Numbered from the stretch's first letter, positions 1 to 8,067 are shown. The stretch: DNA of 11,603 nucleotides from Actinobacteria bacterium 13_1_20CM_4_69_9 (GCA_001920085.1 MNJC01000053.1:1-11603), one strand, 5' to 3'. Numbers and translations: made by a program. Notes: generated by a model not told the origin, from the sequence alone.

Positions 1-1
1 C

Positions 2-184
2 GGCGAGCAGCGGCCGATCCTGATCGAGATCACGATGAACAACTCCTCCGGCATCTACCAGGTCGATTCACTCCTCAAGGCCAAGCTGCAGGGATCCGGG
101 CTCGAGCCGTACGTCGAGGTCGTCGCGCACATCGACACGGAGGCGGAGAAGCGCCTCGTGCCGATCTATCGGCTCGAGACCTGA
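2..184 (+). CDS. C-terminal end of an unrecognised protein (5' end outside window)
   Basis: An open frame runs from the left edge to a TGA at 182-184, giving the last 60 residues of a protein that begins outside the window. The visible part reads like real protein: it begins GEQRPILIEITMNNSSG and ends KRLVPIYRLET, with alternating hydrophobic and charged residues. Third codon positions are almost all G or C, as in the other genes here. It looks like the closing strands and helix of a soluble alpha/beta protein, with no membrane segment. I do not recognise the family and assign no function. Its last 19 bases overlap the end of the convergent minus-strand membrane protein, so no terminator separates the two genes. 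Confidence 0.6.
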   Translation, partial: GEQRPILIEITMNNSSGIYQVDSLLKAKLQGSGLEPYVEVVAHIDTEAEKRLVPIYRLET

Positions 185-2262
185 GGCCCCGGGCAGCCGC
201 CGGCCGCACTGCTCGAGACGCGCTCGAGATGCAAGCCGACGAGGCGACCGTCGGGGATACGCACGGCTGCCTGGGTCGTGAGCATCACGTCGACGAAGCC
301 GTCGGGCGGGATGCAGAGGTTCATTTGCACGGGTGGCCGCGCGCCACCGGGGTCGACCCAGCCGGCGCGTTCGCTTCCGCCTCCGCGGAGGGTGAAGCCG
401 AGCGGGAGCGCGGCCCGGCTCGATGCGGCGAGCACGATGGCGACGTGCCGGCGTCCCTGCACGCCGGCCCCGTAGAAGCGAAGCCTCGCCGGGCGGCCGG
501 CGATCGTCCATCCGTCCGGTGTGAAGCCGCGCGTGGCCCAGTCGAGCCGGTACGGCCGCTGCACCCGCACGAGACGCAAGACCCGCGTGCCGCCGGCGCG
601 CCGGGCCGCAGCGAGGTGGAAGCGCTTCTCGCTTCCTGACAGCACGAGGAAGTCGCTCGGCTCCGAGCCTGCCAGCACACCGTGGCGAAAGTCGACGCGA
701 ACGTCGTCCGTCGGGAACGGCGAGAACGTCGGGCCGCCGTCGACGCGCAGGACGTGGTCGACGCGCTTGTTCCAGAGCTCCGCCTCCCACCAGTACGCGG
801 CGGTGTCGCGCGGCGACGGGACGAGCGCGACGGACGCCGAGCCGGGGACACGCCGGTCGATCCAGTCGCGTGCGAGGGGCAGCACGGTCGGACGCGTCAT
901 GGCCGGGTCCTCGTACCGTTCGAACACGTACAAGGCCTGGGCCGCGCCGAGCGCGGACACGAGCACGGCAACCGACGCAAGCGCTGCGCGCGGCGCGCGC
1001 CACACGAGCGCGAGCGCGGCGCCGACGAGGACGACCGCGGCGGCGAGCAACACGCCGTCGTTCGGAAAGACGGGATGCACCGCCGCGGCGGGCGCGGCCC
1101 AGAAGATCGCCGTCGCGTCGTCGTAGTTGCCGAACTGGAAGAGGAACCAGCCGGCGATCGCCGTCAGCACGAGCGCGAGCGGCACGAGCCGCCGCAACGT
1201 CTCGCGTGACACGAGCGCCGCGGACGCGCCGACGGCGAACAGCGGGACGAGATAGAAGAGGTAGCGATCCTGGTCGAAACCGTGCGCCGTGAAACGCAGG
1301 TCGAAGGACGCGACCTCGACGGACATGAGCGGCACGCAGACGGCGAAGAGTGCGGCGAACGCGTGCGCGGCGTCGCCTCGACGCCGCACGAGCGTCAGGA
1401 TCACCCACGCTGTCGCGAGCACGAACGGAACGACGCCGGCTCCGAAGACGACGTGAACGAGATGCTCGGCCGTCGACGCGGCAACGCCGTGCGGCAGGAG
1501 GTCGCCGCTGAACGGCGCCGAGTAGTTGCCGACGACCGCGCCCAGCGAGCCTGCCCGGAGAAGCAGGCCTGCGACGACGAGCCCGGCTGCGTAAGCGCCG
1601 GCGAGCAGCGGGTGCGTCCGCACCGAGCGGCGTGGGCCTGCATGGAGAAGCAACGCAAGCGGCAGCACGACGGCGAGGACCAGTAGCTGCGTGCGCGCGA
1701 AGAACGCAAGGCCGAGGCCGGCGAGCGCGAGCGCGTCGTTGCGCCGGCTGGGCTCGCTGAGCGTCCGGTGGCAGAGATAGATCGCCCAGACGAACGCGGG
1801 ATATGCGGCGTTCTCGGTCAAGAGCGCCGAGGTCAGGACGAGCCACGGTGTGAAGGCGGTGAGAGCCGCCGCCGCGAGGCCTGCTGCTCGAGAGCCCGTC
1901 ACCGCCCGCGCGAGCAGATACGCCGGCCACGCCGCGCTGGGCAAGAGCACTGCGTTGAGCGCGTGGGCGGCGGTCTCCGCCGCGGGCGCGCTGAGGAACC
2001 CGAACGCCGGCGCGAGCAGCAGAGGGTAGAGCTGGGCCAGCGCGCCGTAATACGCCCCATGGATGTGCGGCACCGGGGAGAGCCGCGCCGCGGTGCTCTC
2101 CGCGAGGCGCACGACCTGGAGCTCGTCGGTCATCACGGCCCAGCTCGTGGCGCGCAGGGCGTAATAGCCGGCGATGCCCGCGGCAACCAGGACAGCCGAG
2201 GTGACGAGCGCCCAGTAAGCAGGCACGGAGACGGAGGCCGTGCGCGCACGGCGGACCGGCAA
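166..2262 (-). CDS. Large polytopic membrane protein, probable GT-C (ArnT/PMT-like) glycosyltransferase
   Basis: This 698-residue protein begins with a basic stretch and a membrane segment (about residues 15-38). A MTDELQ motif follows, with Asp46-Glu47 in what would be the first extracytoplasmic loop. Many hydrophobic helices follow (about 80-430), then a roughly 230-residue soluble C-terminal part rich in beta-strand-like sequence. An acidic pair after the first helix plus a many-helix core is the usual plan of GT-C enzymes that use polyprenyl-phosphate sugars, such as ArnT and PMT. The C-terminal part would then be an extracytoplasmic domain. The substrate cannot be told. The start is uncertain: the open frame continues far upstream to 2502 but loses protein character and crosses the end of the next gene. 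I chose TTG at 2262, which gives a basic N-terminus before the first helix; GTG at 2226 is the alternative. Neither has a clear Shine-Dalgarno. The TAG stop lies inside the convergent gene. Confidence 0.72.
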   Translation of the reverse strand: MPVRRARTASVSVPAYWALVTSAVLVAAGIAGYYALRATSWAVMTDELQVVRLAESTAARLSPVPHIHGAYYGALAQLYPLLLAPAFGFLSAPAAETAAHALNAVLLPSAAWPAYLLARAVTGSRAAGLAAAALTAFTPWLVLTSALLTENAAYPAFVWAIYLCHRTLSEPSRRNDALALAGLGLAFFARTQLLVLAVVLPLALLLHAGPRRSVRTHPLLAGAYAAGLVVAGLLLRAGSLGAVVGNYSAPFSGDLLPHGVAASTAEHLVHVVFGAGVVPFVLATAWVILTLVRRRGDAAHAFAALFAVCVPLMSVEVASFDLRFTAHGFDQDRYLFYLVPLFAVGASAALVSRETLRRLVPLALVLTAIAGWFLFQFGNYDDATAIFWAAPAAAVHPVFPNDGVLLAAAVVLVGAALALVWRAPRAALASVAVLVSALGAAQALYVFERYEDPAMTRPTVLPLARDWIDRRVPGSASVALVPSPRDTAAYWWEAELWNKRVDHVLRVDGGPTFSPFPTDDVRVDFRHGVLAGSEPSDFLVLSGSEKRFHLAAARRAGGTRVLRLVRVQRPYRLDWATRGFTPDGWTIAGRPARLRFYGAGVQGRRHVAIVLAASSRAALPLGFTLRGGGSERAGWVDPGGARPPVQMNLCIPPDGFVDVMLTTQAAVRIPDGRLVGLHLERVSSSAAGGCPGPQVSSR

Positions 2263-2368
2263 CCGAGCATCGGAGCTGGCGGCAAAACGTGCGATGCACT
2301 GCGCATCCCCACCTTCGGCGGCAGCGAATCCGGCGTGACGGTGAAGCCGCGCACGAGATTCGAACAGG

Positions 2369-2388
2369 CCTGCGTAATCGCAGGTTTT
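2369..2388 (+). terminator. Small perfect hairpin followed by TTTT, between two minus-strand genes
   Basis: CCTGCG (2369-2374) and CGCAGG (2379-2384) form a perfect 6-bp stem around a TAAT loop, and TTTT follows on the plus strand (2385-2388). As an intrinsic terminator it points along the plus strand, although both flanking genes are on the minus strand. On the minus strand it sits about 15 bases after the stop of the small membrane protein (TAG at 2399-2401), where it could act only as a U-poor terminator. The bases beside it (2356-2364) contain GATTCGAAC, which resembles a tRNA T-loop, but no tRNA can be folded around it. Confidence 0.35.
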
Positions 2389-2398
2389 CACGTCAGCG

Positions 2399-2839
2399 CT
2401 AGTGGTGGAAATGCACGCCGGCGACGATCTCGACGGCGATGATCGCAGCGACCACCCAATCGACCACGAGGCAGAAGGGAGGCCACCAGCGTGTGTTGGC
2501 AACGAACTGACGCCGGTGCTGCCAGAGATCCTTGAAACCGTGGCCGGCGAGACCGACGACGAGCAACCACGGTGTTCCGGTCACGGCCGCGGCGGCGATG
2601 ATGACGAACATGCTGGCAACACCGCTTTCGACGGCGAGGACGGTTGCACGTCCGTCGGCGACCGCGAAACCGATGTAGACCGACGCGATCAGGGCTAGCC
2701 CGAGCGCGTAGACGGTCGCGGTATCGAGCCACCAGAACGCAAGCGGCGAGGCCGCCTGCGCGCCTCCGACCGCCAGTCCCCATATGACGGGTGCTCGCAG
2801 CCCCGCGCGAACAGGCTGCGCAAGACCGGCGACGCTCAC
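2399..2839 (-). CDS. Small multi-spanning membrane protein, last gene of the oxidase operon
   Basis: This 146-residue protein has about four hydrophobic segments: roughly residues 15-35, 42-62, 70-95 and 122-142. Between the third and fourth is a conserved-looking polar stretch (GHGFKDLWQHRRQFV, then TRWWPPFC). It ends in HFHH. I do not recognise a characterised family; it is a small integral membrane protein. The GTG start at 2837-2839 overlaps the TGA of the multicopper oxidase (2836-2838) in a GTGA arrangement. No Shine-Dalgarno is visible, so translation is probably coupled to the oxidase by re-initiation. The frame is open for 26 more codons upstream, but those lie inside the oxidase and look like shadow sequence. 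The His residues in the loop and at the C-terminus, next to a metal-loaded oxidase, make a metal-related role possible. That is inference only. Confidence 0.78.
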   Translation of the reverse strand: MSVAGLAQPVRAGLRAPVIWGLAVGGAQAASPLAFWWLDTATVYALGLALIASVYIGFAVADGRATVLAVESGVASMFVIIAAAAVTGTPWLLVVGLAGHGFKDLWQHRRQFVANTRWWPPFCLVVDWVVAAIIAVEIVAGVHFHH

Positions 2840-4608
2840 GCCGGTGGAGGTAGAACGTTGAAGCTGAACATCATCCCGCTCTCGTGATGCTCGGCGATGT
2901 GGCAATGAGCCATCCACCGTCCGGGGTTCGTGACGTCGAGCAGGATGTCGACGATCTCGCCGGTCCGCACGAGCACGGTGTCCTTCCAGACGAGGTTCGG
3001 CTCAACCACTTCGTCGCGCGCGAGGACCAGGAAACGCCCTGCGCCATGGACATGGAACGGGTGCGGCATCGGATGGTCTGAGTTCATCTCGTTGACCAGG
3101 CGAAGCTTCACCTGGTCGCCGACGTGGAACGTCCAGTCGATCTGCGCGTTCTCGGCGCCCGTTTCGCGGTCGACGAGCTTCCAGCGCATGTTCGCCGGCG
3201 TCGTCATCCGGTTCACCTCGAGCATGTCGTCTTCCCACTCGATTCCTTGCGCCGCGTCATGGCCGTGCTCGGGCTCGCCGTGGTGGCCGTGATGCTCGTG
3301 GCCATGGTGGCCGTGTTCGGCGTCTCCGTGGTCGTGGCCGCCGCCGGCCTCGACGAGGCTTGCCGGCAGGAGCTTCATGCCGCACTTGGGACAGCGGTCG
3401 GGCTTGTCGCTCGTCACCTCCGGATGCATCGGGCAGACGTACGTCGTCGCTTCTGCGGCCTGCGCCAGCAGCTTCATGCCGCACTTGGGGCAGCTGCCCG
3501 GCTCCTCGCTCACGACCTCTGGGTGCATCGGGCAGACGTAGACGACCGGCACACCCTCGGGTACGCCCATGTCCATCTCGGCCACGAACGAGAGGGTCTT
3601 GTCCGGTGGCGCTTTGAGGAACGGCTCGATCCGCTCGCGCTGCTCGGCCATGTCGCGGTTGCTACGGAGGCGCGCAAACTGGTCCGCGTGCGAAGGCTCG
3701 GCATGCTCCTCGGCGACGGTGATCGCAGCAAGAGGGTAGGTGCGCTCTGGCGTCCGATGTTCGAGCGCGACCTTTCCCGCCTCCGCGAACCGCACGTCGA
3801 CGACGGCACGCTCGGACGGAGCGAGTAACACTTCTTCGACGAGTTCCTCGTGCTCGTAATGGCCGGCGTCGGCGCCGACCAGCTTCATCTGCGCGCCCGG
3901 CAGGGCGACGTTGAAGACGCGCGTGTTCGCTGTGTTCGTGAAGTAGAAGCGCACGACCTCTCCGCGTGTCGCTTCAAGGGAAAGGTCGGGCTCGCCGGCG
4001 GCGAGCATGACGTTGCCGAAGCGGCCCATCGCCACGTGCGTCGTTTCAGACTCGCGAAAGGCTGCGATTTGCCCGTCTTCGATCAGGATGTCGTCGAGCG
4101 TCAGCACGAGCTCGCGGTTCACCGGCGGCCAGTAGTCGGCATCGCTTGAAGTGGCGAGGATGTTTCCGTACAGGCCCATTTCCTGCCCGTAGTCCTCACG
4201 AATGTGTGGGTGGTACCAGAAGGCGCCGGCGTCCGGCACGTGCACCTTGTAGGTGAACGTCTCGCCGATTGGGATCGGCGCCTGTGTGTCGTGTGTTCCG
4301 TCGTAGCGGTTTTCGAGGCGCAGGCCGTGCCAGTGCACGGTCGCGTCGAGGTCGCCGTGATTCGTCACGTGGACGGTGATCGTTCCGCCCTGCGGGACCT
4401 TCAGCGTCGGACCGGGGACGGAGCCGTTGTAGGCCAGCATCCGCACGGTCGCGTCGCTGATGCGCTTCTTGACCGGCATGATGTCGAGCTCGAACTCGTC
4501 GCCATCGTCGAGCTCGACCAACTCCGTCTTGCGAGCCTCCGGCAACCCGTCGGTCTCGCGGGGAAATTCGATCGTCTGCGTGTGGCTATGCGAACTCGAG
4601 TCGTCCAT
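2836..4608 (-). CDS. Multicopper oxidase with two inserted heavy-metal-binding modules and a His-rich linker
   Basis: This 590-residue multicopper oxidase has all four copper-ligand motifs: HWHG (residues 92-95), WYHPH (131-135), HPFHVHG (516-522) and HCHIAEHHESGM (568-579). In the family these hold the type 1 copper and the trinuclear type 2/3 cluster. Cys569 and Met579 fit the type 1 site. It probably couples oxidation of a metal ion or organic reductant to reduction of O2 to water. Between the second and third cupredoxin domains lie two copies of a CPMHP...CPKCGM module (about 357-380 and 390-413), matching the heavy-metal-binding domain usually found in CusB- and CopA-type metal transporters. 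A His/Gly-rich stretch (about 425-450) follows. The N-terminus (MDDSSSHSHTQ) shows no Sec or Tat signal, which is odd for an oxidase that usually works outside the cytoplasm. ATG at 4608 is preceded by AAAGGGA with 6-nt spacing. The gene begins 2 nt after the flavoprotein stop. Confidence 0.93.
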   Translation of the reverse strand: MDDSSSHSHTQTIEFPRETDGLPEARKTELVELDDGDEFELDIMPVKKRISDATVRMLAYNGSVPGPTLKVPQGGTITVHVTNHGDLDATVHWHGLRLENRYDGTHDTQAPIPIGETFTYKVHVPDAGAFWYHPHIREDYGQEMGLYGNILATSSDADYWPPVNRELVLTLDDILIEDGQIAAFRESETTHVAMGRFGNVMLAAGEPDLSLEATRGEVVRFYFTNTANTRVFNVALPGAQMKLVGADAGHYEHEELVEEVLLAPSERAVVDVRFAEAGKVALEHRTPERTYPLAAITVAEEHAEPSHADQFARLRSNRDMAEQRERIEPFLKAPPDKTLSFVAEMDMGVPEGVPVVYVCPMHPEVVSEEPGSCPKCGMKLLAQAAEATTYVCPMHPEVTSDKPDRCPKCGMKLLPASLVEAGGGHDHGDAEHGHHGHEHHGHHGEPEHGHDAAQGIEWEDDMLEVNRMTTPANMRWKLVDRETGAENAQIDWTFHVGDQVKLRLVNEMNSDHPMPHPFHVHGAGRFLVLARDEVVEPNLVWKDTVLVRTGEIVDILLDVTNPGRWMAHCHIAEHHESGMMFSFNVLPPPA

Positions 4609-4610
4609 GG

Positions 4611-5741
4611 CTAGTCCCTTTCGGTCGAGCGAGCTTGAGCCGACGCGCCGGCGCCGACGGGTGTGCGCGCGTACGGGCGCGCCTTCGATCCGTGGGTCTC
4701 CGCAATCCGCTCGGCGATGAATTCGGCGTCATCCTTGACCCAGCCAATCAGCGCCGATCCGCGCGTGTACTGCCAGGCGAGGCCAAGGAAGTACAGCCCT
4801 GGAGCATCCGTGACGCCACGGCGATGGCGCGGGCGCCCCTCGTCGAAGATGGGATGCTTGATCCACGAGTAGTCGGGCCGGTACCCGGTAGCCCAGATGA
4901 CGGCGCCGATCTGGAGTTCGCTGCCATCCTGGAAGCGGACCGCGTGACCGTCGGCATCGACGACGCGCGGTTTGAGCTCGACGCCGTAGCGTTTCTCGAG
5001 CTCGCGCGGACGGGAACCGATCAACGTGTCTCGGGTGCTCAGCTTCCGGCCAAGACGCGACTCGATGGTCTTGTCGAGGAGTCGCGTCTTTGTCAGCCAC
5101 CAGAAAAGGTCGCGGCCGAGCAGACGCTGCGGCAGCGGCGTCTGGCGCGATCCGACCGAGAGCACCACCTTGTGCGTGGCTGAGAGCTCCTTCGCGATCT
5201 GGAAGCCGGTGTTCCCTCCACCCACCACGAGCACGGTCCCGGATGGCACCTCGTCTGCCCTGCGGTAGCCAACAGCGTGCGTCTGGAAGACGTCGCGGGC
5301 GAAGCGTTCGGCGTGGTTCGGCACATACGGGTTCTGAAAAGGGCCGGTCGCGACGACGACCTGGTCGGCGGTGATGGTCAGTTCATCGAGTTCGAGGCGG
5401 AACCGCCCGTCGTCGCCTCGGTCGAGCTCTTTGACGTCGCTGTTGGGCTCGATCGGGAGCTCGAAGGCGTCGGCGTACCGCTCGAGGTACGCGATCACCT
5501 CGTCTCGGGTCGGGTAGCCGTCCGGGTCGCCCGGAAAGGGAAGCCCCGGCAGTGCGCTGTACCGCCGTGCGGTGAAGAGCGTCAGTGAGTCCCAGCGCTC
5601 ACGCCAGGCGGGGACGATGTGGCCGGCCCGCTCGAGGATGACGAACCGGCGGCCTTGGCGGCGGAGAAAATGGCCCACCGCCAGGCCTGCTTGCCCTGCG
5701 CCGACCACGACCACCTCGTAGCTCGAGGAGCTCATCATCAC
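4611..5741 (-). CDS. CzcO-like flavin-containing monooxygenase / FAD-NAD(P)H oxidoreductase
   Basis: This 376-residue flavoprotein has two nucleotide-binding folds. GAGQAG (residues 14-19) after a hydrophobic beta strand should bind FAD, and GGGNTG (174-179) should bind NAD(P)H. An ATGYRPDY motif (284-291) matches the ATG-x-x-P-type motif typical of flavin monooxygenases and related CzcO/TrkA-annotated proteins (COG2072). These families use NADPH and O2 to oxygenate soft heteroatoms or ketones, but substrates of CzcO-like members are mostly unknown and their name does not establish a metal function. The length is normal and no membrane segment is visible. The reading frame begins GTG ATG ATG. 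GTG at 5739-5741 overlaps the transporter TGA (5738-5740) as GTGA; ATG at 5738 or 5735 is equally possible, and no clear Shine-Dalgarno is present. It is the second gene of the operon, between an exporter and an oxidase, which suggests that it acts on whatever is exported or detoxified. Confidence 0.88.
   Translation of the reverse strand: MMMSSSSYEVVVVGAGQAGLAVGHFLRRQGRRFVILERAGHIVPAWRERWDSLTLFTARRYSALPGLPFPGDPDGYPTRDEVIAYLERYADAFELPIEPNSDVKELDRGDDGRFRLELDELTITADQVVVATGPFQNPYVPNHAERFARDVFQTHAVGYRRADEVPSGTVLVVGGGNTGFQIAKELSATHKVVLSVGSRQTPLPQRLLGRDLFWWLTKTRLLDKTIESRLGRKLSTRDTLIGSRPRELEKRYGVELKPRVVDADGHAVRFQDGSELQIGAVIWATGYRPDYSWIKHPIFDEGRPRHRRGVTDAPGLYFLGLAWQYTRGSALIGWVKDDAEFIAERIAETHGSKARPYARTPVGAGASAQARSTERD
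4615..4621 (-). promoter_or_regulatory. Ribosome binding site of the multicopper oxidase
   Basis: AAAGGGA on the minus strand lies 6 nt before the ATG at 4608 and inside the last codons of the upstream flavoprotein gene. It fixes the oxidase start. It also suggests the oxidase gets its own ribosome entry within the polycistronic message, unlike the two GTGA-overlapped genes of the operon. Confidence 0.6.
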
Positions 5742-8032
5742 GCGACAGGGATCGGCGGTGCCTCGGGGGCGTCCTCGCCGAGCTTCGGCTCAACGGTCAA
5801 ACGTGGCATCCACTCGAGCCAGCGTGGGAGGTACCAGTTCCAGTCGCCGAGAAGCTTCATCGCCGCCGGCAGCAGCACGCCCCTGATCAGCGTCGCGTCG
5901 ATGAACACGGCGACGGCGAGCCCGACGCCGAGCTGCTTGATGTCGAGGGTGCGCAAGGAGGCGAAAATCGCGAACACGGCGATCATCACCGCCGCGGCAC
6001 TCGTCACGGTTGACGCTGTCGTGCGGATGCCGCGCTCTACCGCTTCGTCCGTAGGCATGCCGTGGTCGACGAGCTCCTTGATGCGGCTGAGGATGAAGAC
6101 GTGGTAGTCCATGGAGAGCCCGAACAGGACCGTGAACAGGAACAGCGGTAGCCACGTGACGATGGCGCCGTTGGAGTGGAAGCCGAGCAGCCCCTGCAGG
6201 TGGCCGTCTTGGAAGATCCAGACGAGCACGCCGTAGGCAGCGCCTACCGACAGCAGGTTCAGGATGATCGCCTTGATCGGGATCACGATCGAGCGGAAGG
6301 TGACGAGCAGAAGCAGGAATGCGAAGCCGAGCACGAACGCGAAAACGATCGGCGCGCGGTGCTTCATCGTCTGGTTGAAGTCCTGCGTGCTCGCGGTGTC
6401 GCCGGTGACCGCTTCTTGCGTGTCCGGCGGGAGGGTCGCGAGCACCGGCGGGATCACCTTCGTGCGCAGGATTTCCAGTGCCCGCATCGCGGTTGCGTCC
6501 TGACCTTTACCGGCGAGCGGGAAGTCGACACGCGCGACGGTCTTGGCCTTGTTGACGGAGACGCGAATCGGCTGGTGGATCACCCCGGTTGCGAGCGCCC
6601 GCTTCTTGAAGTCCGCGTAGGCCTTCGCAAAGCGCGGCGTCGTCACGTTGTCGGCCTTGACGACGACGTGCGCGGGATCCTGCGTGCCCGGGAAAGAGGC
6701 CTGGATCGTGTCGTAGGTCTTCACGATCGCGAGGCTTTTCGGCAAGTCGGTGAAGCTCAACAACTTCGTGTGAATGTTCAGGACCGGCAGCGCGAGCACG
6801 ATGAGCACTGCGGTCGAGAGCGCAACCGCAACCGCCGGTCGGCGCATCGACCTTGTGATCACGAACCCCCACACGCGCGACTCCTGCCGGTCTCCCTTTA
6901 CGCGCTGTAGCAGTGTCGGCGTGTCACGCATTCGAACGAGCCAGCGCGGCTCCGCGTTGAAAAGTCGCAGGAAGCGCAGCGCGGTCGCGGCGAGCACCTG
7001 GCGCACCCCGCGTTCGATGTAACGGTCGCCGAGCTTGCCCAACAGCGCCGGCAGCACCGTCAGCGAGCCGACCAGCGAGACGAAGACGACAAGCATCGCG
7101 CCGATCCCGATCGAGGTGAAGATCTTCGTCCCCGCGAACAGCATCCCTGCCATCGCGATCAAGACGGTGAAGCCAGAGATCAAGACCGCCTGGCCGGAGG
7201 TGGCGGCCGCGCGGAACAGGCCCTCGTGCCCTTCGTGTCCGGCAGCGCGTTCCTCGCGCTCACGCTTCAGATAGAAGAGCGAGTAGTCGACGCCGACGGC
7301 CATCCCCATCAACAAGATCACCGACGAAGTCGCGTCGGACGCGTGGAACACGTGGCTCGCGATCGCCGATAGCCCGATCGAGCCCAGCACCGCCGAGAAG
7401 GCGAGGAGCACGGGCACACCGGCGGCCACGAAAGCACCGAAGGCGAGCAGCAGGATCACGAACGTGATCGGCACCGACAGCTTTTCCGCCTTCTGGAAAT
7501 CTTTGTCGATCGTCTTGCTCAACTCGTGTGTTGCGCTCGCAAACCCGAACTCGGCGACCGTGAACGAAGGACTCGACTTCTGTAGGCCGGCAACCGCGTC
7601 GAGCAGCGGCTGCACCCGCTTGTCGGCCGTGTCCATCTTCCCCTTCATGTCGAACTCGATCAGTTGCGCACGCCGATCCTTCGAGACCTCCCCGGCTGCG
7701 CCGGTGCGCAGATTCGTCACCTGCGGCATCGTCCGCAGCTTCGCGAGCACGCCCTGCACGGTCGCGCGGAACGTCGGATCCGCCACGGTTCGCGTTCGCG
7801 AGCGGACCAGCACCGCCTCCGACGCAGGCGTCTTGAAACCCGCACTCGCAAGGATCTGCTCCGCACGCGCCGTCTCACCCGTCGACTGCTCCGACACCGA
7901 CAGTTTGTGCGTGCCGAGCGCAGTACCGACGCCGATCGCGACAGCAACGAAGGCCACCCACACCGCGACAGCGGTTTTCCAATGCGCTGCGCTCCACCGA
8001 CCGGCGCGCGCGGCAAGATTGCGCGTCTCCAT
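5738..8032 (-). CDS. MMPL-family RND transporter
   Basis: This 764-residue inner-membrane transporter has the MMPL/RND plan. It has one N-terminal helix (about residues 20-40), a large extracytoplasmic loop, a bundle of five helices (about 185-335), a second single helix, a second large loop and a second bundle (about 550-735). Two Asp-Tyr pairs sit in equivalent helices of the two halves: GMAVGVDYSLFY (Asp249-Tyr250) and GLSMDYHVF (Asp642-Tyr643). In MmpL proteins these residues carry the proton relay. The protein is shorter than MmpL3 and close in size to YdfJ-type members. Substrates of this family include lipids, siderophores and hydrophobic compounds; the sequence does not tell which applies here. 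I chose ATG at 8032 because AAAGGGG lies 8 nt upstream. An in-frame TTG at 8050 would place that Shine-Dalgarno inside the gene. It is the first gene of the four-gene operon and ends in a GTGA overlap with the flavoprotein. Confidence 0.92.
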   Translation of the reverse strand: METRNLAARAGRWSAAHWKTAVAVWVAFVAVAIGVGTALGTHKLSVSEQSTGETARAEQILASAGFKTPASEAVLVRSRTRTVADPTFRATVQGVLAKLRTMPQVTNLRTGAAGEVSKDRRAQLIEFDMKGKMDTADKRVQPLLDAVAGLQKSSPSFTVAEFGFASATHELSKTIDKDFQKAEKLSVPITFVILLLAFGAFVAAGVPVLLAFSAVLGSIGLSAIASHVFHASDATSSVILLMGMAVGVDYSLFYLKREREERAAGHEGHEGLFRAAATSGQAVLISGFTVLIAMAGMLFAGTKIFTSIGIGAMLVVFVSLVGSLTVLPALLGKLGDRYIERGVRQVLAATALRFLRLFNAEPRWLVRMRDTPTLLQRVKGDRQESRVWGFVITRSMRRPAVAVALSTAVLIVLALPVLNIHTKLLSFTDLPKSLAIVKTYDTIQASFPGTQDPAHVVVKADNVTTPRFAKAYADFKKRALATGVIHQPIRVSVNKAKTVARVDFPLAGKGQDATAMRALEILRTKVIPPVLATLPPDTQEAVTGDTASTQDFNQTMKHRAPIVFAFVLGFAFLLLLVTFRSIVIPIKAIILNLLSVGAAYGVLVWIFQDGHLQGLLGFHSNGAIVTWLPLFLFTVLFGLSMDYHVFILSRIKELVDHGMPTDEAVERGIRTTASTVTSAAAVMIAVFAIFASLRTLDIKQLGVGLAVAVFIDATLIRGVLLPAAMKLLGDWNWYLPRWLEWMPRLTVEPKLGEDAPEAPPIPVA

Positions 8033-8040
8033 CACTCCAA

Positions 8041-8047
8041 CCCCTTT
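8041..8047 (-). promoter_or_regulatory. Ribosome binding site of the MMPL transporter
   Basis: AAAGGGG on the minus strand lies 8 nt before the ATG at 8032. It decides for this start over the in-frame TTG at 8050 and GTG at 8035. Confidence 0.6.
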
Positions 8048-8067
8048 CAACCCCTCGAAGACGTGAT

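Noticed and set aside
68..2299. A 743-codon minus-strand open frame overlapping the glycosyltransferase gene
   Set aside because: Its translation is dominated by Arg, Ala and Pro with no hydrophobic pattern, while the other frame on the same strand gives a clean multi-helix membrane protein. It is a by-product of high GC.
2340..2400. A tRNA suggested by GATTCGAAC
   Set aside because: On the minus strand GTTCGAATC is flanked by bases that do not form a T stem (GCCTG against CTCGT), and no anticodon arm or acceptor stem fits.
3257..3484. Other open frames across the metal-binding insert of the oxidase
   Set aside because: They are shadows of the conserved CPMHP/CPKCGM and His-rich coding sequence and carry no motif of their own.
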